Source: SIG452 sp045541975
Lineage (GTDB): Bacteria > Bacillota > Clostridia > UMGS1840
Length of the DNA stretch: 64,000 bases
Reading direction: 5' to 3'
Assembly (NCBI GenBank): GCA_045541975.1
Contig: JAZQKB010000016.1
Span: 1-64,000 of the forward strand
Shown: piece after piece, positions 15,758-24,082 of the stretch
Numbering within the stretch: position 1 is the stretch's first letter
Layout of the letters: the number at the start of each line of letters is the position of its first letter
The notes under the pieces: generated by a model
What the model was told of the DNA's origin: nothing
What the model saw: the letters and a program-made list of their open reading frames with translations, nothing else
The model's database searches: none
Program-made: the position numbers and the translations under genes

Positions 15758-16804
15758 TTACTTCTTCATTTGCCGGCGCATTCTGTTTAAGTGCCGTTCA
15801 AAGTTTCCGCTTTTTAGAAATTCTGCTAAAATGTATTGGTCCAACACGGGAACCGTGCAAGAGAAATTTCCCAACAGCTCGTCATAGCGGGGGAGAAGCC
15901 CCTCCGACAGAATCAGATACCCGATTCTGATGGCGGGAGAAATGCTTTTGGAAAAGGTGTTGATATAAATTACTCGTTGGTTCTGATCCATCGCATAGAG
16001 AGATTCAATGGGATTACCCGGCAAGAAAAATTCACTGTTGAAATCGTCTTCCACAATAAATTTTTTGTTTTTCGTCCATTGGATGTATTCAAAGCGTTTG
16101 GTGGCTGATGCCGTTACGCCGGAGGGATAGCTCTGAAAGGGTGTAACGTGAAGTACGTCTACCTTCTCGTTTTGCAGTGCCTGACGGGTAATTCCGTCCG
16201 GTCCCATTGGCAATTTTATGATTGGTACACCTTCTGCCCGATAGACCGCTTCAATTTTTTCGTAGGAGGGGTCTTCGATGCCATAAGTCAGTTCCCGTCC
16301 TAACAGCTTTACCACTGTTTCGTATAATTGCTCTGACCCGGACCCGATGATAATCCGACGGGGATCTGCCACCATGCCACGGTAACGAAGTAAATACTCC
16401 GACAACGCATTCCGAAGTGCCACCGTCCCTTTCCCCGGGGACTTAATAAACAATCGTTCTCCTTGTTCTAAGAGGACTTTTCGCACGGTTTTAAACCATA
16501 AATCATATTCAAAACGGTCAGCCTTTCTGTCTTCTTCGGGGAGTGGAAGAAAGGCAACCGTTTTTTTGTTGTTTTCACTGGGTAGCAAATCTAAAGGTGA
16601 CACAAAATAACCGCTTTTTTCACGGGAGGTCACATATCCTTCCTCCATCAAAAGCTGGTATGCCTTTTCTACCGTAATCACACTCACACCGTAGCGGTCG
16701 GCAAGGACACGTTTGGAGGGGAGCTTTTTGTTGGGGTTAAATTGCCCCGACAGGATTTTTTCTTTTAATTCCCGATAGAGGGAAAGGTATTTTTTATCTT
16801 TCAT
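15758..16804 (-). CDS. MocR/PdxR-type GntR regulator, C-terminally short
   Basis: The N-terminal GntR winged helix (residues 1 to about 75: LPSKRVLADRYGVSVITVEKAYQLL) is joined to an aminotransferase class I-like domain. The PLP-lysine motif NTFSKSISPAIRIGY and the ribose-phosphate-binding segment GSGSEQLYETVVKLLG are intact. The protein stops at 348 residues, just after HLNRMRRQ, whereas MocR proteins usually run to about 450-490, so the C-terminal small domain is missing. It is divergent from pyridoxal kinase, the arrangement expected for a PdxR-like regulator sensing PLP. It could be a shortened functional regulator or a recent 3' truncation. Confidence 0.82.
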   Translation of the reverse strand: MKDKKYLSLYRELKEKILSGQFNPNKKLPSKRVLADRYGVSVITVEKAYQLLMEEGYVTSREKSGYFVSPLDLLPSENNKKTVAFLPLPEEDRKADRFEYDLWFKTVRKVLLEQGERLFIKSPGKGTVALRNALSEYLLRYRGMVADPRRIIIGSGSEQLYETVVKLLGRELTYGIEDPSYEKIEAVYRAEGVPIIKLPMGPDGITRQALQNEKVDVLHVTPFQSYPSGVTASATKRFEYIQWTKNKKFIVEDDFNSEFFLPGNPIESLYAMDQNQRVIYINTFSKSISPAIRIGYLILSEGLLPRYDELLGNFSCTVPVLDQYILAEFLKSGNFERHLNRMRRQMKK

Positions 16805-16835
16805 CTGGTCTTATAAAAAACTCCTTTTTTGATTA

Positions 16836-16864
16836 TTTACATATGTTCAGATTTTTATTATAAT
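16836..16864 (+). promoter_or_regulatory. Promoter for pyridoxal kinase
   Basis: TTTACA (16836-16841), a 17-base spacer and TATAAT (16859-16864) lie in the 92-base divergent region with the MocR gene, where a PdxR-type operator would be expected. Confidence 0.7.
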
Positions 16865-16896
16865 GGATTTATCCAAAAAAGTAAAGAGGTTTTTTT

Positions 16897-17736
16897 ATGA
16901 ACTACCAAAGAATTTTAACAATTCAGGATATTTCCTGTGTGGGACAGTGTTCCCTGACCGTTGCGCTTCCCATTTTGTCTGCCTGCGGACTGGAAACTGC
17001 GGTGCTTCCCTCGGCGGTGCTTTCTACCCATACAGCCGGTTTTACCGGTTTTACCGTTCGTGATTTAGCATCTGATATGCCGTCAATTTCCAAACACTGG
17101 CAGAAAGAAGGGATTGTTTTTGACGGTATTTATACCGGTTACTTAGGCAGTACCGAGCAGGTGGACTATGTGCTGGAAATTTTTGAACATACTTTGAAGG
17201 CAGGCGGTACTACCTATGTGGATCCTGCCATGGCAGATAACGGTAAACTGTATCCAGCCTTTGATGACGCTTATGTGTCTGCGATGAAACGGCTTTGCGC
17301 CAAAGCAGATTTTGTGATTCCCAATATCACCGAAGCTTGCTTTTTAACCGATACTGAATACCGTGCTGAGTATGACAGAGCTTATATTGACACCTTGCTT
17401 TCCAAACTGACTGCACTCGGCTGTAAAAACATTGTGCTGACCGGGGTATCCTACCAAGCGGAGAAAACCGGTGTGGTCGTATCAGAAAACGGAAGCTATC
17501 AGTATTATGAGCATCCGTTTTTGCCCAACAGTTGTCACGGAACGGGAGATATTTATGCATCTGCTTTTGTGGGAGCATGTCAGAAGGGATTCTCGTCCTT
17601 TGATGCGGCAAAAATTGCTGCAGACTATACCTTAGCATGCATCCGTATTACGGCAGAACTTCCGAACCATTGGTATGGTGCTGCTTTTGAACCTGCCATT
17701 CCCAAACTGATCGGGATGATTTCTAAGGAAAACTAA
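16897..17736 (+). CDS. pdxK: Pyridoxamine/pyridoxal kinase
   Basis: A 279-residue ribokinase-fold enzyme of the PdxK/PdxY-like group that phosphorylates B6 vitamers to PLP or PMP. The N-terminus reads ILTIQDISCVGQCSL, followed by THTAGFTGFT, DPAMADNG, PNITEA and the anion-hole motif SCHGTGDIYASAFVGA, whose GTGD carries the catalytic aspartate. It is divergent from a MocR regulator and is followed after four bases by a permease, suggesting joint control by PLP status. Confidence 0.88.
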   Translation: MNYQRILTIQDISCVGQCSLTVALPILSACGLETAVLPSAVLSTHTAGFTGFTVRDLASDMPSISKHWQKEGIVFDGIYTGYLGSTEQVDYVLEIFEHTLKAGGTTYVDPAMADNGKLYPAFDDAYVSAMKRLCAKADFVIPNITEACFLTDTEYRAEYDRAYIDTLLSKLTALGCKNIVLTGVSYQAEKTGVVVSENGSYQYYEHPFLPNSCHGTGDIYASAFVGACQKGFSSFDAAKIAADYTLACIRITAELPNHWYGAAFEPAIPKLIGMISKEN

Positions 17737-17740
17737 AACT

Positions 17741-18841
17741 GTGGCGATTGTAAATTTTGTGAAGAAAAATGCGGTGATGGTGATTGCTTTGGTTGCAGCA
17801 CTGGTTACCACCGTTTTTGTTCCCGTGGACAGGGAATATTTAAACTATTTTGATTATAAAACCCTAGCTTGTTTGTTTTGTGTGTTGGCAGTGGTCCGTG
17901 CACTTCGGAATATGCGTTTTTTCTATCTGCTTGCCAAAAAGGTGGTGCAGCTGTTTCGTAATGTCAAAATGGCGATTTTAGCATTGGTATATATCACCTT
18001 TATCGGGTCCATGCTCATTGCAAACGATATGGCACTGCTTACCTTTCTTCCGTTGGGATACTTTGTTTTGACCACAACGGGCAAAGAAAAATATATGGCA
18101 TTTACCTTTATTATGCAGAATATTGCAGCAAATTTAGGGGGAATGCTAACCCCCTTCGGAAATCCGCAGAACCTGTACTTATACTCTAAATTTCAGATCC
18201 CTGATTTGGAATTTATGGGGATTATGGCACCGCCTTTTTTGTTATCGGTGGTATTGATTACCGTCTGCTGTCTTGTTTTTGTCAAGAAAGAACCTTTGGT
18301 TATTGAAGATGAAGCAGTTCGTTTAAGTCCTTGGAGAGTCACCTTATATCTGATTCTTTTTGCGTTATCCATTATCATTGTGTTCCGTGTGATTCCCTAT
18401 TGGATTGGATTGGTAACGGTCACGGTTGTGCTGTTGTTTGCTGATCCAAAAGCGTTACGGAAGGTAGATTACCCCTTACTGCTGACCTTTGTATTCTTCT
18501 TTATTTTTTCAGGAAATATGGCACGAATCGGCGTGGTAAGAGACTTCTTTTCCAATCTGTTAAGTCAAAACGCACTGTTGGTTAGCACTTTGTCCTGTCA
18601 GGTTATCAGTAATGTGCCGTCTGCCATTTTATTATCTCAGTTTACCGGAAACTATCAGGATCTTTTGGTCGGTGTTAATATCGGAGGGGTAGGAACTTTG
18701 ATTTCTTCTTTGGCGAGTTTAATCACCTTTCGGGAATACACGAAACGAAATCCAGGAAAAACCGGATACTATCTTGGAATGTTTTCCATTTTTAACTTTT
18801 CGTTTTTAATCATTTTGGCAGTTTTTATGCTCTTTATATAA
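17741..18841 (+). CDS. ArsB/NhaD (SLC13-like) ion transporter superfamily permease
   Basis: A 366-residue polytopic membrane protein with about ten hydrophobic helices. Its re-entrant loop motifs TPFGNPQNLYLYSKF and SNVPSAILLSQFTGN mark the ion-transporter superfamily that holds citrate, arsenite and sodium/proton carriers. It is slightly shorter than most members. The GTG start lies 4 bases after the pdxK stop, so translational coupling is likely. Substrate unknown; the link to pdxK is positional only. No clear terminator follows. Confidence 0.8.
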   Translation: MAIVNFVKKNAVMVIALVAALVTTVFVPVDREYLNYFDYKTLACLFCVLAVVRALRNMRFFYLLAKKVVQLFRNVKMAILALVYITFIGSMLIANDMALLTFLPLGYFVLTTTGKEKYMAFTFIMQNIAANLGGMLTPFGNPQNLYLYSKFQIPDLEFMGIMAPPFLLSVVLITVCCLVFVKKEPLVIEDEAVRLSPWRVTLYLILFALSIIIVFRVIPYWIGLVTVTVVLLFADPKALRKVDYPLLLTFVFFFIFSGNMARIGVVRDFFSNLLSQNALLVSTLSCQVISNVPSAILLSQFTGNYQDLLVGVNIGGVGTLISSLASLITFREYTKRNPGKTGYYLGMFSIFNFSFLIILAVFMLFI

Positions 18842-18923
18842 ATTGAAAACAAAAAACAGTTATTTTTATTCAGGGATAGATGCAAAATTATAACAAAAAA
18901 AAGAAAAAATATTTCTATATGTC

Positions 18924-18952
18924 TTGACAAACCATTTGGAAAGTGGTAAAAT
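18924..18952 (+). promoter_or_regulatory. Promoter of the aromatic amino-acid operon
   Basis: A perfect TTGACA (18924-18929), a 17-base spacer and TAAAAT (18947-18952), about 25 bases before the leader peptide. Confidence 0.85.
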
Positions 18953-18982
18953 GAACAAAAATTCAGTTTGAAGGTAATGAAT

Positions 18983-19090
18983 ATGAACTTAGCTCTTATG
19001 CATGCAAGTGAATATTTTTTCAGCTTTAGCGTAGTCTTTTATTTGGGCTATGCTTATTTTGCGATGAAAAAGTTACTTGTGAGAATGTAG
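18983..19090 (+). CDS. Phe/Tyr-rich leader peptide (35 aa) of the aro operon
   Basis: A short frame between the operon promoter and pheA. AAGG lies 8 bases before the ATG at 18983; an ATG at 18977 is too close to it. Residues 11-26 contain five Phe and four Tyr among sixteen residues (YFFSFS, then VFYLGYAYF). This density is typical of attenuation leader peptides and matches the products of the operon that follows. The stop at 19088-19090 lies just upstream of an alternative antiterminator/terminator pair (19095-19169). The proposed role is ribosome stalling when charged tRNA-Phe or tRNA-Tyr is scarce. The hydrophobic composition could also suit a tiny membrane protein, a weaker explanation. 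Confidence 0.72.
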   Translation: MNLALMHASEYFFSFSVVFYLGYAYFAMKKLLVRM

Positions 19091-19094
19091 AGCA

Positions 19095-19169
19095 GATTTG
19101 AATCATTCTTTGGATTTATAAAATGATGCTGAAATCCTCACTTGTAACCAGTACAGGTGAGGATTTTTT
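19095..19169 (+). promoter_or_regulatory. Transcription attenuator: antiterminator and terminator
   Basis: Terminator: AAATCCTCACTTGT (19132-19145) pairs with ACAGGTGAGGATTT (19153-19166) as a 14-bp stem with one G-U pair and a 7-base loop, followed by a T-run at 19164-19169. Antiterminator: GATTT (19095-19099) and ATCATT (19102-19107) can pair with AATGAT (19122-19127) and AAATC (19132-19136), using the left arm of the terminator. A ribosome finishing the leader peptide at 19088-19090 would cover 19095-19099 and favour termination. One stalled on the Phe/Tyr codons (19013-19060) would leave the antiterminator free. Confidence 0.75.
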
Positions 19170-19189
19170 ATTGGAAAGGAAGACATCCC

Positions 19190-20278
19190 ATGGCGAATAA
19201 ATTAGAAGAAGCAAGAAAGATTATCAATGAAGTGGATTCTAAGATGGCAGAGCTTTTTGTGAAACGGATGAAAGCTGTGGAAACAGTTTTTGAATACAAA
19301 AAAGAGTTTGGACTTCCCATTTTAGATCAGAGCCGTGAGGATGCAGTGATTGAGAAGAATGCGGCATTGATTCAAGATGAAATGTTGAAAGCGTACTATA
19401 TCAGCTATTTAAAGGATTTGATGGGAGTATCCAGAGCCTATCAGTATCGGTTGCAAAACGGACTCAGAGTTGCCTATAGCGGTGTGGAAGGAGCATTTGC
19501 TCACATTGCTGCAGGCAGAATCTTCCCCGAAAGCAATCGGGTATCCTACCGTGATTTCCGTTCTGCATACAACGCTGTGGCAAATGGAGAGTGCGATGTG
19601 GCGGTAATTCCCATTGAAAACAGCTACGCAGGAGAAGTGGGACAGACCTTGGATTTGATTTTTCAAGGAGGACTGTTCATCAATGGTATTTATGAGCTTC
19701 CTATCCATCAGAATTTATTGGGACTTCCCGATGCCAGCGTAGAGGACATCAAAAAAGTGACCAGTCATCCTCAGGCATTAGGCCAATGCCACGACTATAT
19801 AGTGTTCCGCGGATTTGATACCGAGGAAGCAAACAACACCGCTGTTGCAGCAAAAGCAGTGGCTGAACGTAACGACAAATCCTTAGGTGCCATTGCCAGT
19901 GTGGAAACGGCAGAGATTTACGGGTTAAAGGTACTAGAAGCCAATATCAACAAAAGCGGTGAAAATACGACTCGATTTGCTGTGTTGTCTAAGGTGCAGG
20001 CAAATAACACTTCCTTTGAAAACTCCGTTCTGATGTTTACGGTAAAGAATGAAGCCGGTTCTTTGGCAACCGCCATCAGCATTATCGGGCAGTATGGCTA
20101 TAATATGACTGCTCTTCGGAGCAGACCCTTAAAAAAACATTCCTGGCAATATTATTTCTATGTGGAAGTTGACGGAAGCACCGAGAATGAAAACGGCAAA
20201 AAAATGCTGGCAGAACTAGGAAATGTATGCAATCAACTGAAAGTGGCAGGAAGCTTTGCACCCCACAGTGAAATTTAG
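19190..20278 (+). CDS. pheA: P-protein: chorismate mutase / prephenate dehydratase
   Basis: A 362-residue bifunctional enzyme leading from chorismate to phenylpyruvate. Residues 1 to about 85 are an AroQ-type chorismate mutase (KLEEARKIINEVDSKMAELF). About 95-270 is prephenate dehydratase, with the NTTRFAVLS (TRF) motif and TSHPQALGQC. About 285-360 is an ACT domain (NEAGSLATAISIIGQYGYNM, LRSRP) that usually binds Phe for feedback inhibition. The start is the ATG at 19190 after GAAAGGAAG, just downstream of the attenuator; a longer frame from 19157 overlaps the terminator. It is the first structural gene of the operon. Confidence 0.95.
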   Translation: MANKLEEARKIINEVDSKMAELFVKRMKAVETVFEYKKEFGLPILDQSREDAVIEKNAALIQDEMLKAYYISYLKDLMGVSRAYQYRLQNGLRVAYSGVEGAFAHIAAGRIFPESNRVSYRDFRSAYNAVANGECDVAVIPIENSYAGEVGQTLDLIFQGGLFINGIYELPIHQNLLGLPDASVEDIKKVTSHPQALGQCHDYIVFRGFDTEEANNTAVAAKAVAERNDKSLGAIASVETAEIYGLKVLEANINKSGENTTRFAVLSKVQANNTSFENSVLMFTVKNEAGSLATAISIIGQYGYNMTALRSRPLKKHSWQYYFYVEVDGSTENENGKKMLAELGNVCNQLKVAGSFAPHSEI

Positions 20279-20290
20279 AGGAGTATACCG

Positions 20291-21304
20291 ATGAATATTC
20301 ATATGAACTTACAGGAAAACAGCTACGATATTGTGATTGAGCGGGGAAGCCTTTCCCACGCAGGTGAATACTTAAACTTAAACCGTCGGGTACTGGTAGT
20401 TACTGATACGGGTGTCCCGAAAGAATATGCCGAAACAGTTGCCAAACAATGCCGTGAAGCGGTGATTTGTACCGTGGCAATGGGAGAAGGCTCCAAAAGT
20501 TTGCAAACCTTTGGAGAATTGCTCCAAACAATGCTGGATCACAATTTTTCCAGAAAAGATTGTGTGGTGGCAGTAGGCGGCGGTGTGGTGGGTGACCTTT
20601 CCGGCTTTGCTGCATCAGCTTATATGAGAGGGATTGATTTTTATAATATTCCAACCACCCTTCTTTCCCAGATTGATTCGTCTATTGGCGGAAAAACTGC
20701 GATTAACTTCGGCAAAGTGAAAAATATTGTGGGAGCATTTTATCAACCCAAAAAGGTACTGATTGATCCCGAACTTTTAAACACACTTCCCAAACGGCAG
20801 ATTTCAAACGGTTTGGCAGAAGCCATCAAAATGGCACTGACCTCCGATGAAGACTTATTCCGGCTGATGGAAGAAAAGGATATTTTATCCAATCTGGATG
20901 AAATTATTTTCCGTTCCTTAACCATTAAAAAATTGGTTGTGGAGCAGGATGAAAAGGAAGCAGGACTCCGCAAAATCTTAAATTTTGGACACACCATTGG
21001 CCATGGGATTGAATCAGGCGGAAATTTGTGTGAGTTGTACCACGGAGAATGTGTGGCATTAGGGTTAATTCCCATGTGTGATGATTCCATACGGCAACGA
21101 GTGATTGCAGTGTTAAAAAAATGTGACCTTTACAATCCGATTTCCTTTGATTGGGAAAAGATTTCCGAGGCGGCATTTCACGATAAAAAAGCAGACGGTG
21201 ATACTGTTACCGTCACCCTTGTGCCAAAGGTTGGCACCTTTACTATGAAAACCATGAAATGCAGTGAAGTCATCGCATTGGCTAAAGACTGTTTTCGGAG
21301 GTAG
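20291..21304 (+). CDS. aroB: 3-dehydroquinate synthase
   Basis: A 337-residue NAD- and metal-dependent enzyme converting DAHP to 3-dehydroquinate. Motifs include GGGVVGDLSGFAASAYMRG, TTLLSQIDSSIGGKTAIN and the metal-ligand region NFGHTIGHGIE with a further His in LCELYHGECVALG. Length is typical or slightly short. It follows pheA by 12 bases with GAGGAG upstream, in operon with aroC. Confidence 0.96.
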   Translation: MNIHMNLQENSYDIVIERGSLSHAGEYLNLNRRVLVVTDTGVPKEYAETVAKQCREAVICTVAMGEGSKSLQTFGELLQTMLDHNFSRKDCVVAVGGGVVGDLSGFAASAYMRGIDFYNIPTTLLSQIDSSIGGKTAINFGKVKNIVGAFYQPKKVLIDPELLNTLPKRQISNGLAEAIKMALTSDEDLFRLMEEKDILSNLDEIIFRSLTIKKLVVEQDEKEAGLRKILNFGHTIGHGIESGGNLCELYHGECVALGLIPMCDDSIRQRVIAVLKKCDLYNPISFDWEKISEAAFHDKKADGDTVTVTLVPKVGTFTMKTMKCSEVIALAKDCFRR

Positions 21305-21309
21305 TTACC

Positions 21310-22401
21310 ATGAAAAATACATTTGGAACCAGCGTTTCGGTTACCTTGTTTGGCGAAAGCCATGGAGCATATATTGGTGCTGTGATTGACGGTTTGGCAC
21401 CAGGGATTCCCGTTTGTGACGAATCTATCCGTCAGATGCTTTTCAAACGAAGACCCAGCGGTAAAATTTCCACACCGAGACAAGAGCAGGATGCTTTTAG
21501 TATTGTGAGCGGTGTGGTGAATGGGAAAACTACAGGTACTCCCGTCACCATTTTAATTCCCAACGAAAATGTGAAAAGCGGTGACTATGTTCAGTTAAAC
21601 ACCATTGCAAGACCGTCTCATGCGGATTATACAGCAGAGCAAAAATACCACGGTTTTCAGGATACCAGAGGCGGCGGACATTTCAGTGGCAGAATCACGG
21701 CGGCATTGGTTGCTGCGGGAGCCATCTGTAAGGATGCGTTGGCGAAAAAGGGCATTGCCATTGGAACTCATGTGAAAAAATGTGCCGGCATTTGTGACAG
21801 AGAATTTGAGAATTTAGCAGAAGATATTACAAGTCTTAACGATAAAATTTTTGCTGTTTTGGAGGAATCCAAAGAAGCAGAAATGACTGCAGCCATCTTA
21901 GCGGCAGCAGAAGACAAAGACAGTGTTGGCGGTATTTTGGAAACTGCGGTAACCGGAATGCCTGCAGGGGTTGGCGAACCCTGGTTTGATTCTTTGGAAG
22001 GAATGCTTTCTCATATGATGTTTTCCATTCCTGCAGTAAAAGGCATCGAATTTGGTGCAGGATTCTCTATTGCAGATATGAGAGGAAGCGACGCCAACGA
22101 TCCGTTTATCTTGCGTGACGGAGCGATTGCAACCTCTACCAATCATAACGGCGGTATCAACGGTGGCATCACCAACGGAATGCCCATTGTGTTTCGTACC
22201 GCCATTAAACCAACTCCCACCATTTTTAAACCGCAACATACGGTAGACTTTTCCAAAATGGAAGAAATAGTGCTGGAACCCAAGGGCAGACACGATCCTG
22301 CCATTGTGCACCGAGCAAGAGTTGTGCAGGATGCGGCAACAGCAATTGTGTTATGCGATGCGCTTGCCCAACGTTATGGAACAGACTGGTTAAAAGGATG
22401 A
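21310..22401 (+). CDS. aroC: Chorismate synthase
   Basis: A 363-residue FMN-dependent enzyme making chorismate from EPSP. The signatures GESHGAYIGAVIDGLAPG, TGTPVTILIPN, DTRGGGHFSGR and GRHDPAIVHRA are all present. It begins five bases after aroB behind GGAGGTAG, and ends five bases before the aroE-aroK fusion. Confidence 0.96.
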   Translation: MKNTFGTSVSVTLFGESHGAYIGAVIDGLAPGIPVCDESIRQMLFKRRPSGKISTPRQEQDAFSIVSGVVNGKTTGTPVTILIPNENVKSGDYVQLNTIARPSHADYTAEQKYHGFQDTRGGGHFSGRITAALVAAGAICKDALAKKGIAIGTHVKKCAGICDREFENLAEDITSLNDKIFAVLEESKEAEMTAAILAAAEDKDSVGGILETAVTGMPAGVGEPWFDSLEGMLSHMMFSIPAVKGIEFGAGFSIADMRGSDANDPFILRDGAIATSTNHNGGINGGITNGMPIVFRTAIKPTPTIFKPQHTVDFSKMEEIVLEPKGRHDPAIVHRARVVQDAATAIVLCDALAQRYGTDWLKG

Positions 22402-22406
22402 TAACA

Positions 22407-23654
22407 ATGAAGCGATACGGTTTGGTGGGGAAAAAACTTCCCCACAGTTTTTCCAAAGAAATTCACGGAAAACTTGCCGATTACCCCTATGAGCTGATTG
22501 AACTGACCGAGGATGCGGTAGATACTTTCTTTCGGGAAAAGAATTTTTCTGCGGTGAATGTGACCATTCCCTATAAGGAAACGGTGATTCCATATTTGGA
22601 TTGGATTAGCGACATTGCCAAACGAATCGGTGCTGTCAATACCGTGGTGAACAAAAACGGAAAACTATATGGCTATAATACCGATTATCACGGTATGAAA
22701 GCCCTCATTTCAAAAATTGGACTGGATTTTTCCCAAAAAAAGGTGTTGATTTTAGGAACAGGCGGAACCTGCAAAACTGCAAAGGCCTTAGCAAAAGATT
22801 TAGGTGCTTTCCAAATCCTTTCAGTCAGCAGACAGAAAAAAGATTGTCATATTACCTACGAAGAGGCAATTACTTGCCATCGGGATGCACAAATCATCAT
22901 CAATACCACGCCATCGGGAATGTATCCCAACTGCAACGAAAAACCTATTGATCTTGCAAATTTCCCCCGATTGGAGGGGGTGGTGGATGCGGTGTATAAT
23001 CCCCTTCGTACCAATTTGGTGTCCGATGCAAAAAAACGAGGCATAAAAGCGGAAGGCGGACTTTATATGTTGGTGATGCAGGCGGTGGTTGCCGTGGAAA
23101 AATTTTTGGATCGGGAAATTGCCAAAGAAACTGCGGATCAGGTGTTTGGTTCAGTGTTATCCGCTAAGGAAAATATCGTGTTAACGGGAATGCCCGGCAG
23201 CGGTAAAAGCACCGTGGGAAACTGTTTGAAGCTGGACGGTTTTTCCTTTGTGGATACAGATGCCCAGGTGGAAAAACGGGCAGGTTGCACCATTAAAGAA
23301 CTGATTGCGAAAAAAGGAGAACCTTATTTTCGTGACTTAGAAACCGAAGTGATTCGCGATGTTTCCAAAGAAAGCAGACAGATTATTTCCACCGGTGGCG
23401 GGGCAGTTTTGCGGGAAGAAAATGTGGCATACTTAAAACAAAACGGCAGAATTTTCTTTTTGGATGCAGATTTTCAAAGGCTTTCTGCAACGGATGACAG
23501 ACCCCTTTCCGATACGGTGGAAAAACTAAAAGCACTTTATGAAACAAGAATCGGCATTTATCAGTCCACAGCGGATGTGGTAGTGCCGGATTTTGATACT
23601 CCCCAAGGGGAAGCAGATTATATTCTTACCAAACGAACGGAGCTTTTACAATGA
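22407..23654 (+). CDS. aroE-aroK: Fused shikimate dehydrogenase - shikimate kinase
   Basis: A 415-residue bifunctional protein. Residues 1 to about 250 are shikimate dehydrogenase: LVGKKLPHSFSKEIH, NVTIPYKETV with the catalytic lysine, the NADP fold LILGTGGTCKTAKAL, and the closing GGLYMLVMQA. Residues from about 256 to the end are shikimate kinase: Walker A GMPGSGKST at 261-269, DTDAQVEKRAG, YFRDLETEVI, STGGGAV and the adenine-site arginine in DDRPLSD. The two steps are consecutive once EPSP synthase follows. The start chosen is the ATG at 22407 with AAAGGATG upstream; the frame extends into aroC but without family support. It overlaps aroQ by four bases. Confidence 0.93.
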   Translation: MKRYGLVGKKLPHSFSKEIHGKLADYPYELIELTEDAVDTFFREKNFSAVNVTIPYKETVIPYLDWISDIAKRIGAVNTVVNKNGKLYGYNTDYHGMKALISKIGLDFSQKKVLILGTGGTCKTAKALAKDLGAFQILSVSRQKKDCHITYEEAITCHRDAQIIINTTPSGMYPNCNEKPIDLANFPRLEGVVDAVYNPLRTNLVSDAKKRGIKAEGGLYMLVMQAVVAVEKFLDREIAKETADQVFGSVLSAKENIVLTGMPGSGKSTVGNCLKLDGFSFVDTDAQVEKRAGCTIKELIAKKGEPYFRDLETEVIRDVSKESRQIISTGGGAVLREENVAYLKQNGRIFFLDADFQRLSATDDRPLSDTVEKLKALYETRIGIYQSTADVVVPDFDTPQGEADYILTKRTELLQ

Positions 23655-24082
23655 AAATTTTAGTGATAAACGGCCCCAACTTAAATATGCTTGGCATTAG
23701 AGAGCCTGATCATTACGGCAAAGAAACCTACGAAGCTCTTTGCGAAAAGATCAAAAATCATTGCCGGACAAAGCAGGTGGAGGTATTCCTTTACCAATCC
23801 AACCACGAGGGAGATCTTGTGGACGAAATTCAGAGGGCATACGGCAATACCGACGGCATCGTCATCAATCCCGGTGCCTATACCCACACCAGCATTGCTA
23901 TTTTAGATGCAGTGAAATCGGTTGGGATTCCCACCGTGGAGGTTCATATTTCCAAGGTGGAAGAACGGGAAGACTTCCGTCAGGTGAGCTACATTCGTCT
24001 TGCGGCGAAAAAAACCATTACCGGTCATGGCACCGACGGTTACTTAGAAGCCATTGACTATTTGATTGAGGAATTATCATGA
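23651..24082 (+). CDS. aroQ: 3-dehydroquinate dehydratase, type II
   Basis: A 143-residue dodecameric dehydratase of the type II class, unrelated to AroD. NGPNLNMLGIREPDHYG carries the catalytic tyrosine of the lid; QSNHEGDLVDEI and NPGAYTHTSIAILDA follow, and the histidine motif VEVHISK is intact. It overlaps the preceding and following genes by ATGA junctions, a sign of translational coupling within the operon. Confidence 0.96.
   Translation: MKILVINGPNLNMLGIREPDHYGKETYEALCEKIKNHCRTKQVEVFLYQSNHEGDLVDEIQRAYGNTDGIVINPGAYTHTSIAILDAVKSVGIPTVEVHISKVEEREDFRQVSYIRLAAKKTITGHGTDGYLEAIDYLIEELS

Noticed and set aside
18983..19189. T-box riboswitch upstream of pheA
   Set aside because: No specifier stem, no conserved T-box sequence near the terminator and too short a leader; the coding frame with Phe/Tyr codons explains the signal better.
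21898..22311. Antisense open frame of 137 codons over aroC
   Set aside because: Complementary to conserved aroC motifs; composition rich in His/Cys/Arg as expected for shadows.
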